Positions 16,459 through 25,987 of a stretch of 64,000 nt of DNA are shown in pieces. The first letter of the stretch is position 1, and each line of letters begins with the position of its first letter. A program made the position numbers and the translations under genes. Source of the stretch: Onstottus_B arcticum (GTDB lineage: Bacteria > Acidobacteriota > Blastocatellia > UBA7656). The stretch lies in contig JBBPIE010000001.1 in NCBI GenBank assembly GCA_038040485.1, positions 310,001 through 374,000 on the forward strand, in the 5' to 3' direction. The notes under the pieces are model-generated. The model ran no database searches, was not told where the DNA came from, and saw only the letters and a list, made by a program, of their open reading frames with translations.

Positions 16459-16911
16459 TCACGCTCGCTTTTTCGGGACCAGATCGGGATGATGCTGATT
16501 TAACCAGTCGAGCACGTCCGCTCGAAGTTCCTTAGCAAACGCTACCAACTCCGAGGCGTCTTCGATAGTGGCGCCACCCGCCCTGTCATATTCCGTGGTG
16601 TTGCGCTTGCGGCGGCAAACGTCCAGATAATCGGCATCGTCCTTTCGTTGCTCACCCAAAACGAGTGGCAGCGCGGCAATCGTGCGGTAATGCTGCATGT
16701 TCTTCTCGACTCGATAACCTGAAGCCTGGACTAGAATGGTGCAGAGTTTCAACACGCCGTTGTAGGCGATACCAAAACGCCAGTCAGGAGAAATGTTGCC
16801 CTCCGCATCGGCGAGATCACGTTCGATAATCCCCAGCAGATCGGCTATCTCTTGCGGGCTGGTCTGGTGCGGGCGCAGCCAGCCATCATTTGCCCATTGT
16901 TTTAAGCTCAT
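16459..16911 (-). CDS. HEPN-like protein paired with MNT antitoxin
   Basis: 150 aa from ATG 16911; a longer reading starts at a TTG. All-helical. The segment CRRKRNTTEYD resembles the HEPN signature but has Tyr (Y108) where RX4-6H expects His, so ribonuclease activity is doubtful or uses a variant site. It overlaps the 3' end of the nucleotidyltransferase gene by 26 bp, the typical arrangement of MNT-HEPN toxin-antitoxin modules. The C-terminus is basic (LVPKKRA). Confidence 0.75.
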   Translation of the reverse strand: MSLKQWANDGWLRPHQTSPQEIADLLGIIERDLADAEGNISPDWRFGIAYNGVLKLCTILVQASGYRVEKNMQHYRTIAALPLVLGEQRKDDADYLDVCRRKRNTTEYDRAGGATIEDASELVAFAKELRADVLDWLNQHHPDLVPKKRA

Positions 16912-17473
16912 GTTCGCTCCCAATTACAAACAACCGAGGGGTGGTAAGCACTGAAGTAATGAAATGGTCATGAACCTCCACCCGTCGGGCGAACTCTTCA
17001 GAGGTCAGGACATGAGGGTTGATCTCGCGGCCAATCTTCGCTGCTATGCCGGACAACCGTTTCCCAAGTTGACGTAGACTGATCGTGCCGATCACCATCA
17101 GATCAACATCGCTATGCGCCTTTTCCGTGGCGCTGGCGACGGAACCGAACACAAACGCCAGCCGGACCGCCGCAGTGCCCAGCGCCTCGCGAAGCACATC
17201 CGCCAATCCGCTCGTTTTGAGGACCAGATTGCGGATGTCCTCATAGAGCGGGTGCTGCGCATTAGCGCGGTAGTAGGTTCGATTGCCGTCTCGCCTCACT
17301 TCAACCACTCCTATGCGAGTCAGTTTTTTGAGTTCCTGCCGCACCGTCGCATCGGCAAGTCCTGATTGGCGCTCAAGCTCGCGCACATGAAGCTCGCGGT
17401 CAAGCAAACCAAAAAGCAGGCGAAAGATTTCAGCCCTGACCCTTGATGAAAGCAACTCGGCCAACGTATTCAT
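16886..17473 (-). CDS. Winged-helix / minimal nucleotidyltransferase fusion
   Basis: 195 aa. Residues 1-85 form an ArsR-like winged helix (LHVRELERQSGLADATVRQE). From about 95 there is an MNT nucleotidyltransferase with the pattern GS(x10)DxD in FGSVASATEKAHSDVDLMV. In MNT-HEPN modules such proteins AMPylate the HEPN toxin; the fused winged helix suggests it also autoregulates. A 101-bp gap separates it from the DUF1156 gene, with room for its own promoter. It is intact. Confidence 0.85.
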   Translation of the reverse strand: MNTLAELLSSRVRAEIFRLLFGLLDRELHVRELERQSGLADATVRQELKKLTRIGVVEVRRDGNRTYYRANAQHPLYEDIRNLVLKTSGLADVLREALGTAAVRLAFVFGSVASATEKAHSDVDLMVIGTISLRQLGKRLSGIAAKIGREINPHVLTSEEFARRVEVHDHFITSVLTTPRLFVIGSEHELKTMGK

Positions 17474-17574
17474 AATGCGTGTTTATACCACGCAGTTGAG
17501 AGGTTTTACCACTCAACTCATCGAGCCCGGTTGGAACGGACCGTCCTAGGTGAAGCAATGGCGGTTATGCTGGC

Positions 17575-20455
17575 TTACGTCTCTTCGAACAGCCCGCCCT
17601 GCGTCTCGATGGCCCTGCTGTCTTCGCGGGCGAGGCGGGTGATCTCCGGCCAGCTCTGCACCAGTCCATTGTATGCTAGCGCCTCCTGCGCTCGCTTCTT
17701 GCGCTCGCAGACCGTGTAAAGACGATAGGCGAGATCTCGAGCGGGTTCGGTTCTGCTGCCGAGCTTGGCGACCAGAGACGCGGCGGCGCCTTCGCCGGAT
17801 GACGTCAGCGCTCGAATCAACTGGTGCACCGTCGCCCACACAGTGACGTTGCTAGTCTCCGCTGGGTCCCAGTCCTCGGGAAGCTCGTCGGGTCGTAGAA
17901 GACGAACCTTGCCGGCCTTCGAGGCTACGATGCTCGCGTCCACCATTGTGGAAACTGCCGTGTTCTTGCTCTTGGAAAGCTGCTCCGCTGTTCCGTAGTC
18001 TCCGACATCAAATCCCAATTGCTCGAACCAGGTGATCGCCCAGCGAGTGTCGGCGTCGAAGTCCCCCTCCTGCTCTGCAAGAGTTTCATCCAGCGTCTCG
18101 TTGATAAGCGCGAGCGCCTTACGTACCGAGAGCGGCTTGCCCTCGGCGTCGAGAATCTTTGCGTAGCGTGTGTAAACTGCCATGCCAGGTCCGATTGCCG
18201 CCTGCGCGAGGTCCACAGGTGCGATGTTACCGCGCTGCAAGTGGACGAGCGCACCCTGTAGCTCGGTCTTGAGCGCGGTGACGAACTCACCGCGCGTGGC
18301 GGTCTTCGCATCAATCGCGCTCGGCCGACACACGAGGACGATGCTCGAGGCGAGCGCGTTGGAGCCAACTCCGCGCTGCCGATTATCGCCCTCGGTGCGC
18401 ATCGGCCACGTTCCGGTAATACTGAAGCCCGCGGCGATCACGGCGGCCAGAAATGTGTCCCATCCAGTAGAGGCTGTGCCTGCCTCGTCATCGTGCTCAG
18501 ATTGCTTGAATGCGTAATAGATCGTCACCGGAAACGCTGGATGCGCCGCTTCGGCGAGGCGGTGCATTGCCCGCGTCATTCCGTCGAGGAAAAACGCCTC
18601 GGCTCCCGCTTTGCCATCGTGACGATACGCAAAGGCGACCAACTCCTCGGCCTTTGGAACAGCGACCGTTGCGAAGAGTGCTGGAAAGACGGGCTGGAGC
18701 GAACGACGCAACCAAACGTAAAAATAGTCCGAGAGGTCCGCGTACGGGACGTTGTCATAGTATGGAGGATCGGTGGATATCACTATCCCTTCACTGCGGT
18801 TTGGCCCACTGGCAGCGTCAGCCATGTGAGCGCTTCCCGTTACAGTGGAAGGAAGCTTCTCAATTCCATTTGCTATTACTTTGCAGCATTGGCTCCACTC
18901 GGCGCTAGAACTCCCGAACACACTGGCTTCCGCGAAATCCCACGTCATCTGAAACGCTTGCTTTGAGAATGTTTGCCGGATAGCAGCATCCTTGATGAGC
19001 CACGAGCAGAGGGTACTGCCGTGGTGCAGCACGCGGGTCATCACAAAACTCAGATAAACCGCCAGCGCGTCGGCGTATGCGATCGCGCCAGCCCCGCCCG
19101 AGGCGAGCGGCTTGCCATCGTCGGCTAAGCCTGCGGCGAGCGCGTCGCCCTTCACCCTCTCGCGAATCTCTTGGACTAAGTTGGAGAACGTGGTCAGCCC
19201 TACGAGCTGGCGGTCGTTGAATAAATCCGAGAATCGCTCCATGCCATAGGGCTTCACGCCGACGTATTGTGTGCTGCCGGAGATCAACACATCCGGCTTC
19301 CACTCGGGTACTGCTTGGCGCGCGATATCCTCCATCTCTTTCGTCGGCGGCAGGTAGATCCGTCCGCGCTCACCCTTGGCGATGATGGTCATCATCCGCA
19401 GGCCCATGCGTCCAGCCTTGGCCTCGGCCTTAATGTAGTCGCCCGAAACTGGCACTCCCGATAGGAGGCAGAGAAAGTTCGCCCCCTCCAGCTTGGTGCC
19501 ACTCTTCGCCGTCTTCGTGTCCTTGGGTTTGCCCGCTCTTACAGTGAAGCGGTATCCGCCGCCCTCGATAACCGGCTCGACGTAGGCCTCCCTGCCCGCC
19601 AGGTTCGAAAGCATGAAGGTCGAGGCGAGCGGCACGTCCACGTGTGCGAAGGCCGGATTCGGACTCTTCACCGTGCGAGCCCAGAGCCACGCGACCACGG
19701 TAAGCTTCTTCCCGATATAGGGTTTCAGATCAGGCCGTCCCTTTGCTGTTGCCGCCGTGATTTCCACTTTCGGATAGAGATGGCCGATGCGCTTCTCAGC
19801 CTCGTCGCGCATCCATTGACCGTAGTAGCGCACATCCTCAGCGAGGCCCTGCGCGCCGCGCCAGCTCTTGTCCATTTGCGCTTTTTGTTTCTGCGCGTCT
19901 GGGTTCACCGGCGGCTTGCCCGCAAACTTCGGCGGGATCTCGATCATCGCCTTGTTGATTAGCACCGCCACCGGATTCACTGGCGTAGCTTTCCAGCCCG
20001 AGCCGCTGCGCCTCCATCGGCAATGCTCCGCTGCCGGCAAAGGGGTCGTGGAACGCAGGCAACCTGTGTCGGTCGAACAGCTCCTTGGCGCGCGGATGGT
20101 CGGCGTTCTCAGCGCAGGCGTAGCGCCAACTCTGCCATATCTCGTCGCGAGCTTGTTGCAGCACCTTCTCGTTCGTGGTGTTATCCCACAGCACGAGGTC
20201 CTCGATGATGCGGAACAATCGCTGCCGCTCTTTCTCCTGCTTCTTCTCGGTCGGAAAGAGATCTGGATGCGCCGAAGGGTCGTCCACCATTTGCGCGAAG
20301 ATGACCGCCCGTGCTGCGGCAACAGGTCGCTGTGCCCACCACTTGTGCATTGTGGTTGGATAGCCCCCAGGTGCCTTCCGCTTTCGTCGCGAAGCCTCCT
20401 TGTTGATCGCCTCGAGCGGCAGCGCCACTTCAATGAGTTTCTTGGCAGTCTTCAT
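17575..20455 (-). pseudogene. DUF1156 adenine-specific DNA methylase, frameshifted
   Basis: Homologue of the DUF1156/COG1743 methylases of defence islands. The N-terminal piece begins at ATG 20455 (LIEVALPLEAINKEASR, then KWWAQRPVAAARAVIFAQM and motif I DPFAGSGALPMEAQRLGLE) and loses frame near 19995; the rest continues in another frame from PVNPVAVLINKAMIEIPPKF to the stop at 17575 and includes catalytic motif IV STDPPYYDNVPY. The family reads about ASDLNPVAVL at the junction, while here AGTGAATCCG lacks about 5 nt, consistent with a deletion between two TGA triplets. The ATG overlaps the DUF262 stop (ATGA). Unless this is an assembly error or recoding, the methylase is broken. Confidence 0.85.
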
Positions 20456-22125
20456 GATCTCGTGAACAATCTTATGCCGGCCGCCCTCTCAAACTCGGCG
20501 CAGATGAGCCGTAGGCGCTCCTTCCGGAATTTTTTGAATGCCGCTACGAGGCCGGAGTCCCAAATGCCGCTGTCCTCGCCCACCGGAATAAGGTGACTCT
20601 TCATGACGGTCCGGAACTGCGCTCGCCCCGCATTCCAATAGTCAGCAAGATAACTTCTAGGGAGTTTCATGCCGATGGCAAGGTTGTCGCGCGACACAAG
20701 AAAACAGATGTTGCAAAGTCCGTTGTACGTGCGCGCCGCGAAGTGCTTCTTCATCTGCGCCTGTGGGAACACGTGATGTCGGTGCCGGCGGTTCGAGTGG
20801 CTCACCACCGCGCCATCCAACGGGATCGGATCGCCGTTTTCGAGGTACCGGGGAGTGCGGCTAGCAAGCAGACAGAAGAAGGCTCGTGTTCGGGCTGAGC
20901 GAGACGAATACTCCGCACTCTGGATGTCCAACATGGGGTCGAGGTACTCGCGAAAGACGAAAGTCTTGCGAGAGCCATTTGCAAGAGCCTCGAATAGCCT
21001 GGCGTCCGCGGCGATGTTCCGATGATAACCCCGGCCGCTGTAACGTTGCGCAACTCCGGTAGCCCAGAACCACTTGCGAATCTCTGTCGCCTGCGTCCGA
21101 TTTGGCCGGCCGCGATGATGGTAGAAGAACACCGCAAGTGTCGCCAACATGTTTGCTGACGGCAAGTACGCCTCGTCGTGGACCGGGAATTTGCGATGTA
21201 AGTAATCAACCGCCGAGAGAAACGCATCCTGATATCTGTGCCAGAGCTTTCTAAACGTTTCCTTTTCCTGCTCGTCGCGTTCGATGCGCTTCGACCAACG
21301 TCGAGCCATCGCTTCAAGTTTCGGGGGATCGCCATCGGTGCTCGGTCGATCGGCGATCAGATTAAACCCCATGAGAATTGGCTCAATGCCTCCCAGGGCA
21401 AACACTTCATCGCGCACACGCTGGCGCAACTCCTGGGCCATCGCGCGCACATCGAGCTTACCCATGAGAGCCACGGCCCGATCCGCTGATGTGATCCGCA
21501 TCCCTTGCGAGTTGACTCGGATGAAGACTTCGCCGATGTCGTCGAGCGATGCCTGCGTCACCGTCACCACTGGTACCGGATAGTTCATTAAGCGCTCGCG
21601 ACAGTCCCTTATCCTTTTCAAGAACCATTGCGCCTGGCTTGGCATCCTCGGCTTCCAGTCGGGAGCGAGGATGTCGCGTATTGGAACGAATTGGTTGCCC
21701 TGAGGCTTGCGATAAACGATACGAGGAGAGTACTCGTCTTCGCCATCCGGTCGTACTACGAAGCACAGGCGGCTGAAGTCGATGCTGCGTCCGGCGTCAT
21801 TCGGATGAGTCTGTCCCTCGAACGCTTGAAAGATAACAGACAATCGCTGTTGGCCATCGATCACAAACCAGACGAGTCGGTGAGCAGTGTTGAAGGATGG
21901 CAAAACTTCAGCGGACTGTCGAATTAAATGGGCCGACCTTCGGTCCATTTCCCAGAGAAAGATAGAGCCGATTGGCATGTTTCTGTACATCGAGTCGAGG
22001 AGCTTTGCCGCTCTTCGGGCATCCCATACAAAGTTCCTCTGAAGCTTGGGAACAGCAAACCGCCGTGCCTGCAGGTCACGGCGGAGGGTCTTGATCGTTC
22101 TGGTTGAAAGTACTGGAGGTTTCAC
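20452..22125 (-). CDS. DUF262 (GmrSD-like) nuclease with HNH-like C-terminus
   Basis: 557 aa. The N-terminal DUF262 domain has VPKLQRNFVW (25-34) and the ParB-like IDGQQRLSV motif (89-97) tied to NTP hydrolysis. The C-terminus has an HNH-like signature, HRHHVFPQAQMKKHF followed by an Asn-rich segment (YNGLCNICFLVSRDN), as in DUF1524-type domains. This domain pair defines GmrSD-like enzymes, type IV restriction nucleases that attack modified DNA. The start is GTG 22125; the stop overlaps the methylase ATG. It appears intact. Confidence 0.88.
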   Translation of the reverse strand: MKPPVLSTRTIKTLRRDLQARRFAVPKLQRNFVWDARRAAKLLDSMYRNMPIGSIFLWEMDRRSAHLIRQSAEVLPSFNTAHRLVWFVIDGQQRLSVIFQAFEGQTHPNDAGRSIDFSRLCFVVRPDGEDEYSPRIVYRKPQGNQFVPIRDILAPDWKPRMPSQAQWFLKRIRDCRERLMNYPVPVVTVTQASLDDIGEVFIRVNSQGMRITSADRAVALMGKLDVRAMAQELRQRVRDEVFALGGIEPILMGFNLIADRPSTDGDPPKLEAMARRWSKRIERDEQEKETFRKLWHRYQDAFLSAVDYLHRKFPVHDEAYLPSANMLATLAVFFYHHRGRPNRTQATEIRKWFWATGVAQRYSGRGYHRNIAADARLFEALANGSRKTFVFREYLDPMLDIQSAEYSSRSARTRAFFCLLASRTPRYLENGDPIPLDGAVVSHSNRRHRHHVFPQAQMKKHFAARTYNGLCNICFLVSRDNLAIGMKLPRSYLADYWNAGRAQFRTVMKSHLIPVGEDSGIWDSGLVAAFKKFRKERLRLICAEFERAAGIRLFTRS

Positions 22126-22205
22126 GCTTGCTGCCTCCTCGCGGTAGCCAGTGCCTCGACCGACCGCAGTTGTGCTTGTTTCAGTCGCGACCTGGAACCT
22201 TGATG

Positions 22206-22742
22206 TTACTCATTCGAATCCATCTTATCGGGTCTCTCGCGCCAAAGCTGATCACGATCCTTCTTGAGTGCAAGTCGCTCTTGATGCTTTTCCTGCTTCA
22301 AACGTTTCTTTTCCTCGCGCCGCTTTTCGACGTTAACCGGATCCTCGTACTCCTCAAGCTCACGACGCGCTTCCTGTGTCGCCTTCTGATGCTCCTGCAT
22401 GCCACGCAGTATGCGCCCCGCCCATGTTCCGTCGAGAATGGTCTCAACGTCTCGGTCGATGAATGGGAGACCGCTCCAGAGATCAAACAGAAGACACCGC
22501 ACCGCATCCTCCATCTTCTCCAATTCATCGGGGACTGGCTGAACCTCAGCGAGCGCCCTCGCAATCTCAACCACGCTCTGCCGATCAAAGGATTGTTGAG
22601 GTGGCTGGTCCGTGGCCATCGCCAGGGCGTTGAGCACCCCAAGGCGAAACTCGCGAGCTCCACACGTCGTGCAGTGAATTTGAGTGCAGAGCTGCTTTTG
22701 CACTGCCTCCACCAGGTATGTCTGAAGCCAGTTCTCGCTCAT
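22206..22742 (-). CDS. Unknown island protein with CxxC and charged coiled-coil tail
   Basis: 178 aa, family not recognised. The N-terminal half is helical with a Cys cluster (QLCTQIHCTTCGAREF) that could bind metal. The C-terminal third (from about 120) is a very charged Lys/Glu/Arg helix (VEKRREEKKRLKQEKHQER), likely a coiled coil or nucleic-acid-binding tail. It sits between the DUF4062 gene (147 bp upstream) and the DUF262 gene (80 bp downstream), so it is probably an accessory subunit of the island. Confidence 0.65.
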   Translation of the reverse strand: MSENWLQTYLVEAVQKQLCTQIHCTTCGAREFRLGVLNALAMATDQPPQQSFDRQSVVEIARALAEVQPVPDELEKMEDAVRCLLFDLWSGLPFIDRDVETILDGTWAGRILRGMQEHQKATQEARRELEEYEDPVNVEKRREEKKRLKQEKHQERLALKKDRDQLWRERPDKMDSNE

Positions 22743-22889
22743 CTAGTTCTCTAATGATGTTTTTGCGCCGACCGAGGTTTACGATTACGTAGATCCGGTT
22801 GACGATTACTTAAGGATTGGCCAGCAACCGGAAACATCCAAGGAACTGATCCGCGCTTTATGATTAGGGTCATCGGCTTAATGATTCCT

Positions 22890-24431
22890 TTATGATTCAT
22901 TCGATACCTTGAGGCGGTAACGTGTAGACCGGCCGCGCCCAACCTGTTCGGCTATGCCCAGCGCCACCAGATAGTTGAAATCCTTAGTAAGCACGGGACG
23001 CGTGACTCCAAAGATAGCCTCACAAGCCCGCCCGGTGAGTTCTTCGCCCGCCACCAGCAGCTTGGCCATCTCACGCTGACGCTTGGAGAGCGTCGCCTCC
23101 ACGGCCGGGGTCACCAGAAGGCGTTGCTCGGGCACCCTCAGGCGTTCGATGTTGTCACCCGGCCCTGGGAATGTCATCTGGAAGTAACCGGTGTCGGTCC
23201 CAAGGAGCGGCTGATCGAGCCCGTGGTCAAGCATTTGGTCGTGCATCCGGCGAAAGCCACTGCCACGCTCCTCGATGCGGTGGAAGTATGAAAGGCACTG
23301 GGCCAGAACCGGGTTGCGCGAGCAAGGGCGATACCTCCCCTTGCGAAGGTTGGCAAGCGTGATTGGTCTAGGTGGTAGGCCCGGGCTGGACAACACGACG
23401 CGGTCGGCGAAAACTTCCAGGAGGATCTTCCGGCCGGCATCCTCGTACTGGCGATGCGCCACCGCGTTGACCAGCGCCTCGCGCAGGCCATCGACCGGGT
23501 ATTCGTCGAGGCGAATTCGATTGAGCCCGACAATGCGCATCGGGTGGCGTGTGTTGCGATCGATGAAGTCGACCGCGCGTTCGATGGCCAGCGGCATTGG
23601 CCCACGAATGTCTTCGTGGTCACGGGGGTCTCCGTCGGGCTCGGTGCCACGATAGGCGTCAGCCAGAATGCGGCTCTGGGGAAAGACCGCGGACGGATCT
23701 CTGCCCAGCAGCACAATCCCGGCGGCGGTCGCGTAGTGTTCACCGGAGGCCGGTTCGTGCCATACCAGCCCACGCAACGCGGCGCCAGCGAGAAGGTCCT
23801 CCTCGGAAAGATCGTCCGGCTTGCGCTGATCAGCCGTGGCGATTAGGCGGCGGGCCACACTCAAGTCGAGGTCTTCCCAGCGCACGCGGTCAGGCTGCTG
23901 GGACTCGAAGGGGGAGGTGGCCTCAATGGTCTGCTCAGCGATCTCGTTCTCGTCACTGGTCGGAGCGATGCCGAAGCTATCTCGTAGCAGCTTCACCAAT
24001 GCCGCGCGGACTTCCTTCTGCAACTCGATCACGTTGCCGAACCGCTTGTACTTGGGTCCGTCGGCGTCGAGCTCACCGAGCAGGGCAGCCGTTCCTTCTT
24101 CTCGCTTCACGTGCCGCTCGCCCTTGATGAATGCCAGAACCGGCAATTTCTTCTCTTTCGCCCGGCGATACTCGGCGTGGGTTATGGACAAATCACCCAC
24201 CGCCGTGCCGTACTCCACGCCCACGATGAGCAAATAAACCTGGCAGCCATCAAGGCACTCGAGGCAGCCTTCGAGTGCCTTATGTGGAGAAGCCGGCTCT
24301 AATTCGTAGAGCACTGGGATGCAATGCGCTGAGAGGTACGAGTCGGTGCTGACGAGATTCTGCACGATGAGGCGCTCGTCCGCGAGTTCCTTCTGCACAG
24401 AGCTGACGAACACGCGCAGCGTAGCGGTCAT
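22890..24431 (-). CDS. DUF4062 - GHKL ATPase - winged helix fusion
   Basis: 513 aa. Residues about 5-150 are a DUF4062 domain (VFVSSVQKELADER, VEYGTAVGDLSITHAEYRRA), a TIR-like fold common at the N-terminus of defence effectors. Residues about 180-420 match the central and HATPase_c_4 regions of AlbA_2/RecG-like ATP-binding proteins (AAGIVLLGRDPSAVFPQ, LREALVNAVAHRQYED, RIEERGSGFRRM). The C-terminus is a winged helix. DUF4062 thus replaces the usual AlbA_2 domain. The ATG overlaps the stop of the preceding gene by 4 nt, so the two are translationally coupled. It is intact. Confidence 0.85.
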   Translation of the reverse strand: MTATLRVFVSSVQKELADERLIVQNLVSTDSYLSAHCIPVLYELEPASPHKALEGCLECLDGCQVYLLIVGVEYGTAVGDLSITHAEYRRAKEKKLPVLAFIKGERHVKREEGTAALLGELDADGPKYKRFGNVIELQKEVRAALVKLLRDSFGIAPTSDENEIAEQTIEATSPFESQQPDRVRWEDLDLSVARRLIATADQRKPDDLSEEDLLAGAALRGLVWHEPASGEHYATAAGIVLLGRDPSAVFPQSRILADAYRGTEPDGDPRDHEDIRGPMPLAIERAVDFIDRNTRHPMRIVGLNRIRLDEYPVDGLREALVNAVAHRQYEDAGRKILLEVFADRVVLSSPGLPPRPITLANLRKGRYRPCSRNPVLAQCLSYFHRIEERGSGFRRMHDQMLDHGLDQPLLGTDTGYFQMTFPGPGDNIERLRVPEQRLLVTPAVEATLSKRQREMAKLLVAGEELTGRACEAIFGVTRPVLTKDFNYLVALGIAEQVGRGRSTRYRLKVSNES

Positions 24432-25966
24432 CGCGGTGCCTCCGCCCAGGCGATCAGTTCAGCAAAATCGTAATTCACACTGACGACACTGAAGTCCGGC
24501 TCTCGCTGAAAAGGGTGGCGCACGTAATGGACGCGGTGATTGTCGCGGTCAGTGAACTCTACAATGGCGAGGATGAAGTCCTCGGGTTTGTTGAGCGAAT
24601 AGAGAATCTCGTTGCGCGTCACTGTGATTGTCGGAGCACCTGTGACACGGCCCTTCACCTCGATGAATCGGAGCTTGCCGGTGCCTGGGACGCGGCTCTC
24701 GATGTCGTAGCCGAGCTTCTCGAACTCGCGGTCGGTCGGTTCGAAGCCGAGACCGCGCTCGACCTCCATTACGACGGCGCGCGCCCGCGCTGCGCTGAGC
24801 TGCGTATCGATCGGCGCTGTCGGAGCTGCCATGGCCCGCCCAGTCATGGCAGCGAGCAAGCCCATCGGCATTACCAACAGCCCGCCGAGAACCACTGGTG
24901 GTAGCGGGGAAATCTGGGCTTCGAGCTTCAGCTCCTCGAGACGCTTCTGCAGCCGCCCCTGCAGATTATCGGCACGCTTGCGGGCCTCGCCCGAGTTGAG
25001 CCGGGCATTGGGTTTGCCGGCTTGTTCCTGAAGCTTGAGCTGTTCGGCACGGTGATCCCAGTAAGTGATTTCCTTTGTCAGTCGGTCCTTCACCGCCGCC
25101 TCGGTCTTCGCGATCAGTGCGAGCTTGGCGCCTCGAACCTCAGCCAGGTGCTCCGGCACAACTTGAGCGACGGCGTAACCCTGGGCCTTCTGCTCGATTT
25201 CGCGGGTGATCCACGCGCATTCCGGCCGGGCAAGAATCACGTCAACGCCTGGGTCACTCTCGGTTAGCGGGCGGTAGTCGAGATAGGGCGCGTAATGCAC
25301 ATGTGTCGTTGTGCCTTCGGCGTCCAGCTCGACATATAGCATCCGCATAGAAACGACGCTGCGTTCGCCCGATCGCGCGAAGCTGGCATCCTGGACCGAG
25401 TGCTGAAGGTAAAAAAGAATGCGCGGCCGAGTGCCGGGGTCGCGCTCGTCTACCAGCACGGCGCCGCGCCTCAGAAGGTCTTGGTGACGCTCGAGAGTCA
25501 GGTCGATGACCGAGTCGAGGAGCGGGTGACCCGGGCAGATGAATGCAGCGAGTGGCTGACCCTGCGGCGCCACCAGCGATTTCTCAAAAGCGATGCGCTC
25601 GTAGCGCGGCAGCACTGGTTCGCCAATGCCTATCAGTCGGTCGCGATTGCGAACAGGAGCCGGGACGTGGGTTATCTCGTAGCGTCGCGGCTCGCGCTGC
25701 CTGGCCGCTCCACCAAGGCGCTGGAAGGCTTCGTGAAAGAAGGACTCGATGTAGTGAGGTTGGAGGCGGCGTGCCTCGGCGCGTTCCATGTCTTCACGGA
25801 TGCGGTGGACACGGCTTGCGTCCATTGCGTCGTGAGCGAGCGCTCGTTCTTCGAGCAGGTCCTGCAACTGGCCGCGGTCGAGCGTGTGCTCAAGCACCGT
25901 CGTCAGGCGTGCACGCACCTCGGGCTGATCGCCGTAGCGAATCGCTTCAATCAGCAGGTCGCGCAA
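24428..25966 (-). CDS. C-terminal part of island helicase (DUF3883-like), after in-frame stop
   Basis: 512 aa if read from the TTG at 25966; this is the direct same-frame continuation of the helicase after the TAA at 25988-25990, with LQFEGRS between. It has a helical region (LIEAIRYGDQPEVRARL), a coiled coil near residue 300, a hydrophobic stretch LLVMPMGLLAAMTG and a C-terminal DUF3883-like domain (GLGFEPTDREFEKLGYDIES, LRFIEVKGR, a PD-(D/E)xK-like core). In related systems this segment is fused to the helicase. Whether it is made alone from TTG, by read-through or not at all is unknown. Confidence 0.8.
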   Translation of the reverse strand: MRDLLIEAIRYGDQPEVRARLTTVLEHTLDRGQLQDLLEERALAHDAMDASRVHRIREDMERAEARRLQPHYIESFFHEAFQRLGGAARQREPRRYEITHVPAPVRNRDRLIGIGEPVLPRYERIAFEKSLVAPQGQPLAAFICPGHPLLDSVIDLTLERHQDLLRRGAVLVDERDPGTRPRILFYLQHSVQDASFARSGERSVVSMRMLYVELDAEGTTTHVHYAPYLDYRPLTESDPGVDVILARPECAWITREIEQKAQGYAVAQVVPEHLAEVRGAKLALIAKTEAAVKDRLTKEITYWDHRAEQLKLQEQAGKPNARLNSGEARKRADNLQGRLQKRLEELKLEAQISPLPPVVLGGLLVMPMGLLAAMTGRAMAAPTAPIDTQLSAARARAVVMEVERGLGFEPTDREFEKLGYDIESRVPGTGKLRFIEVKGRVTGAPTITVTRNEILYSLNKPEDFILAIVEFTDRDNHRVHYVRHPFQREPDFSVVSVNYDFAELIAWAEAPR

Positions 25967-25987
25967 GGAGCGCCCCTCGAACTGGAG

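Noticed and set aside
19960..20010. Programmed frameshift in the DUF1156 gene
   Set aside because: No slippery heptamer is visible at the junction, and a 5-nt deletion fits the family sequence better.
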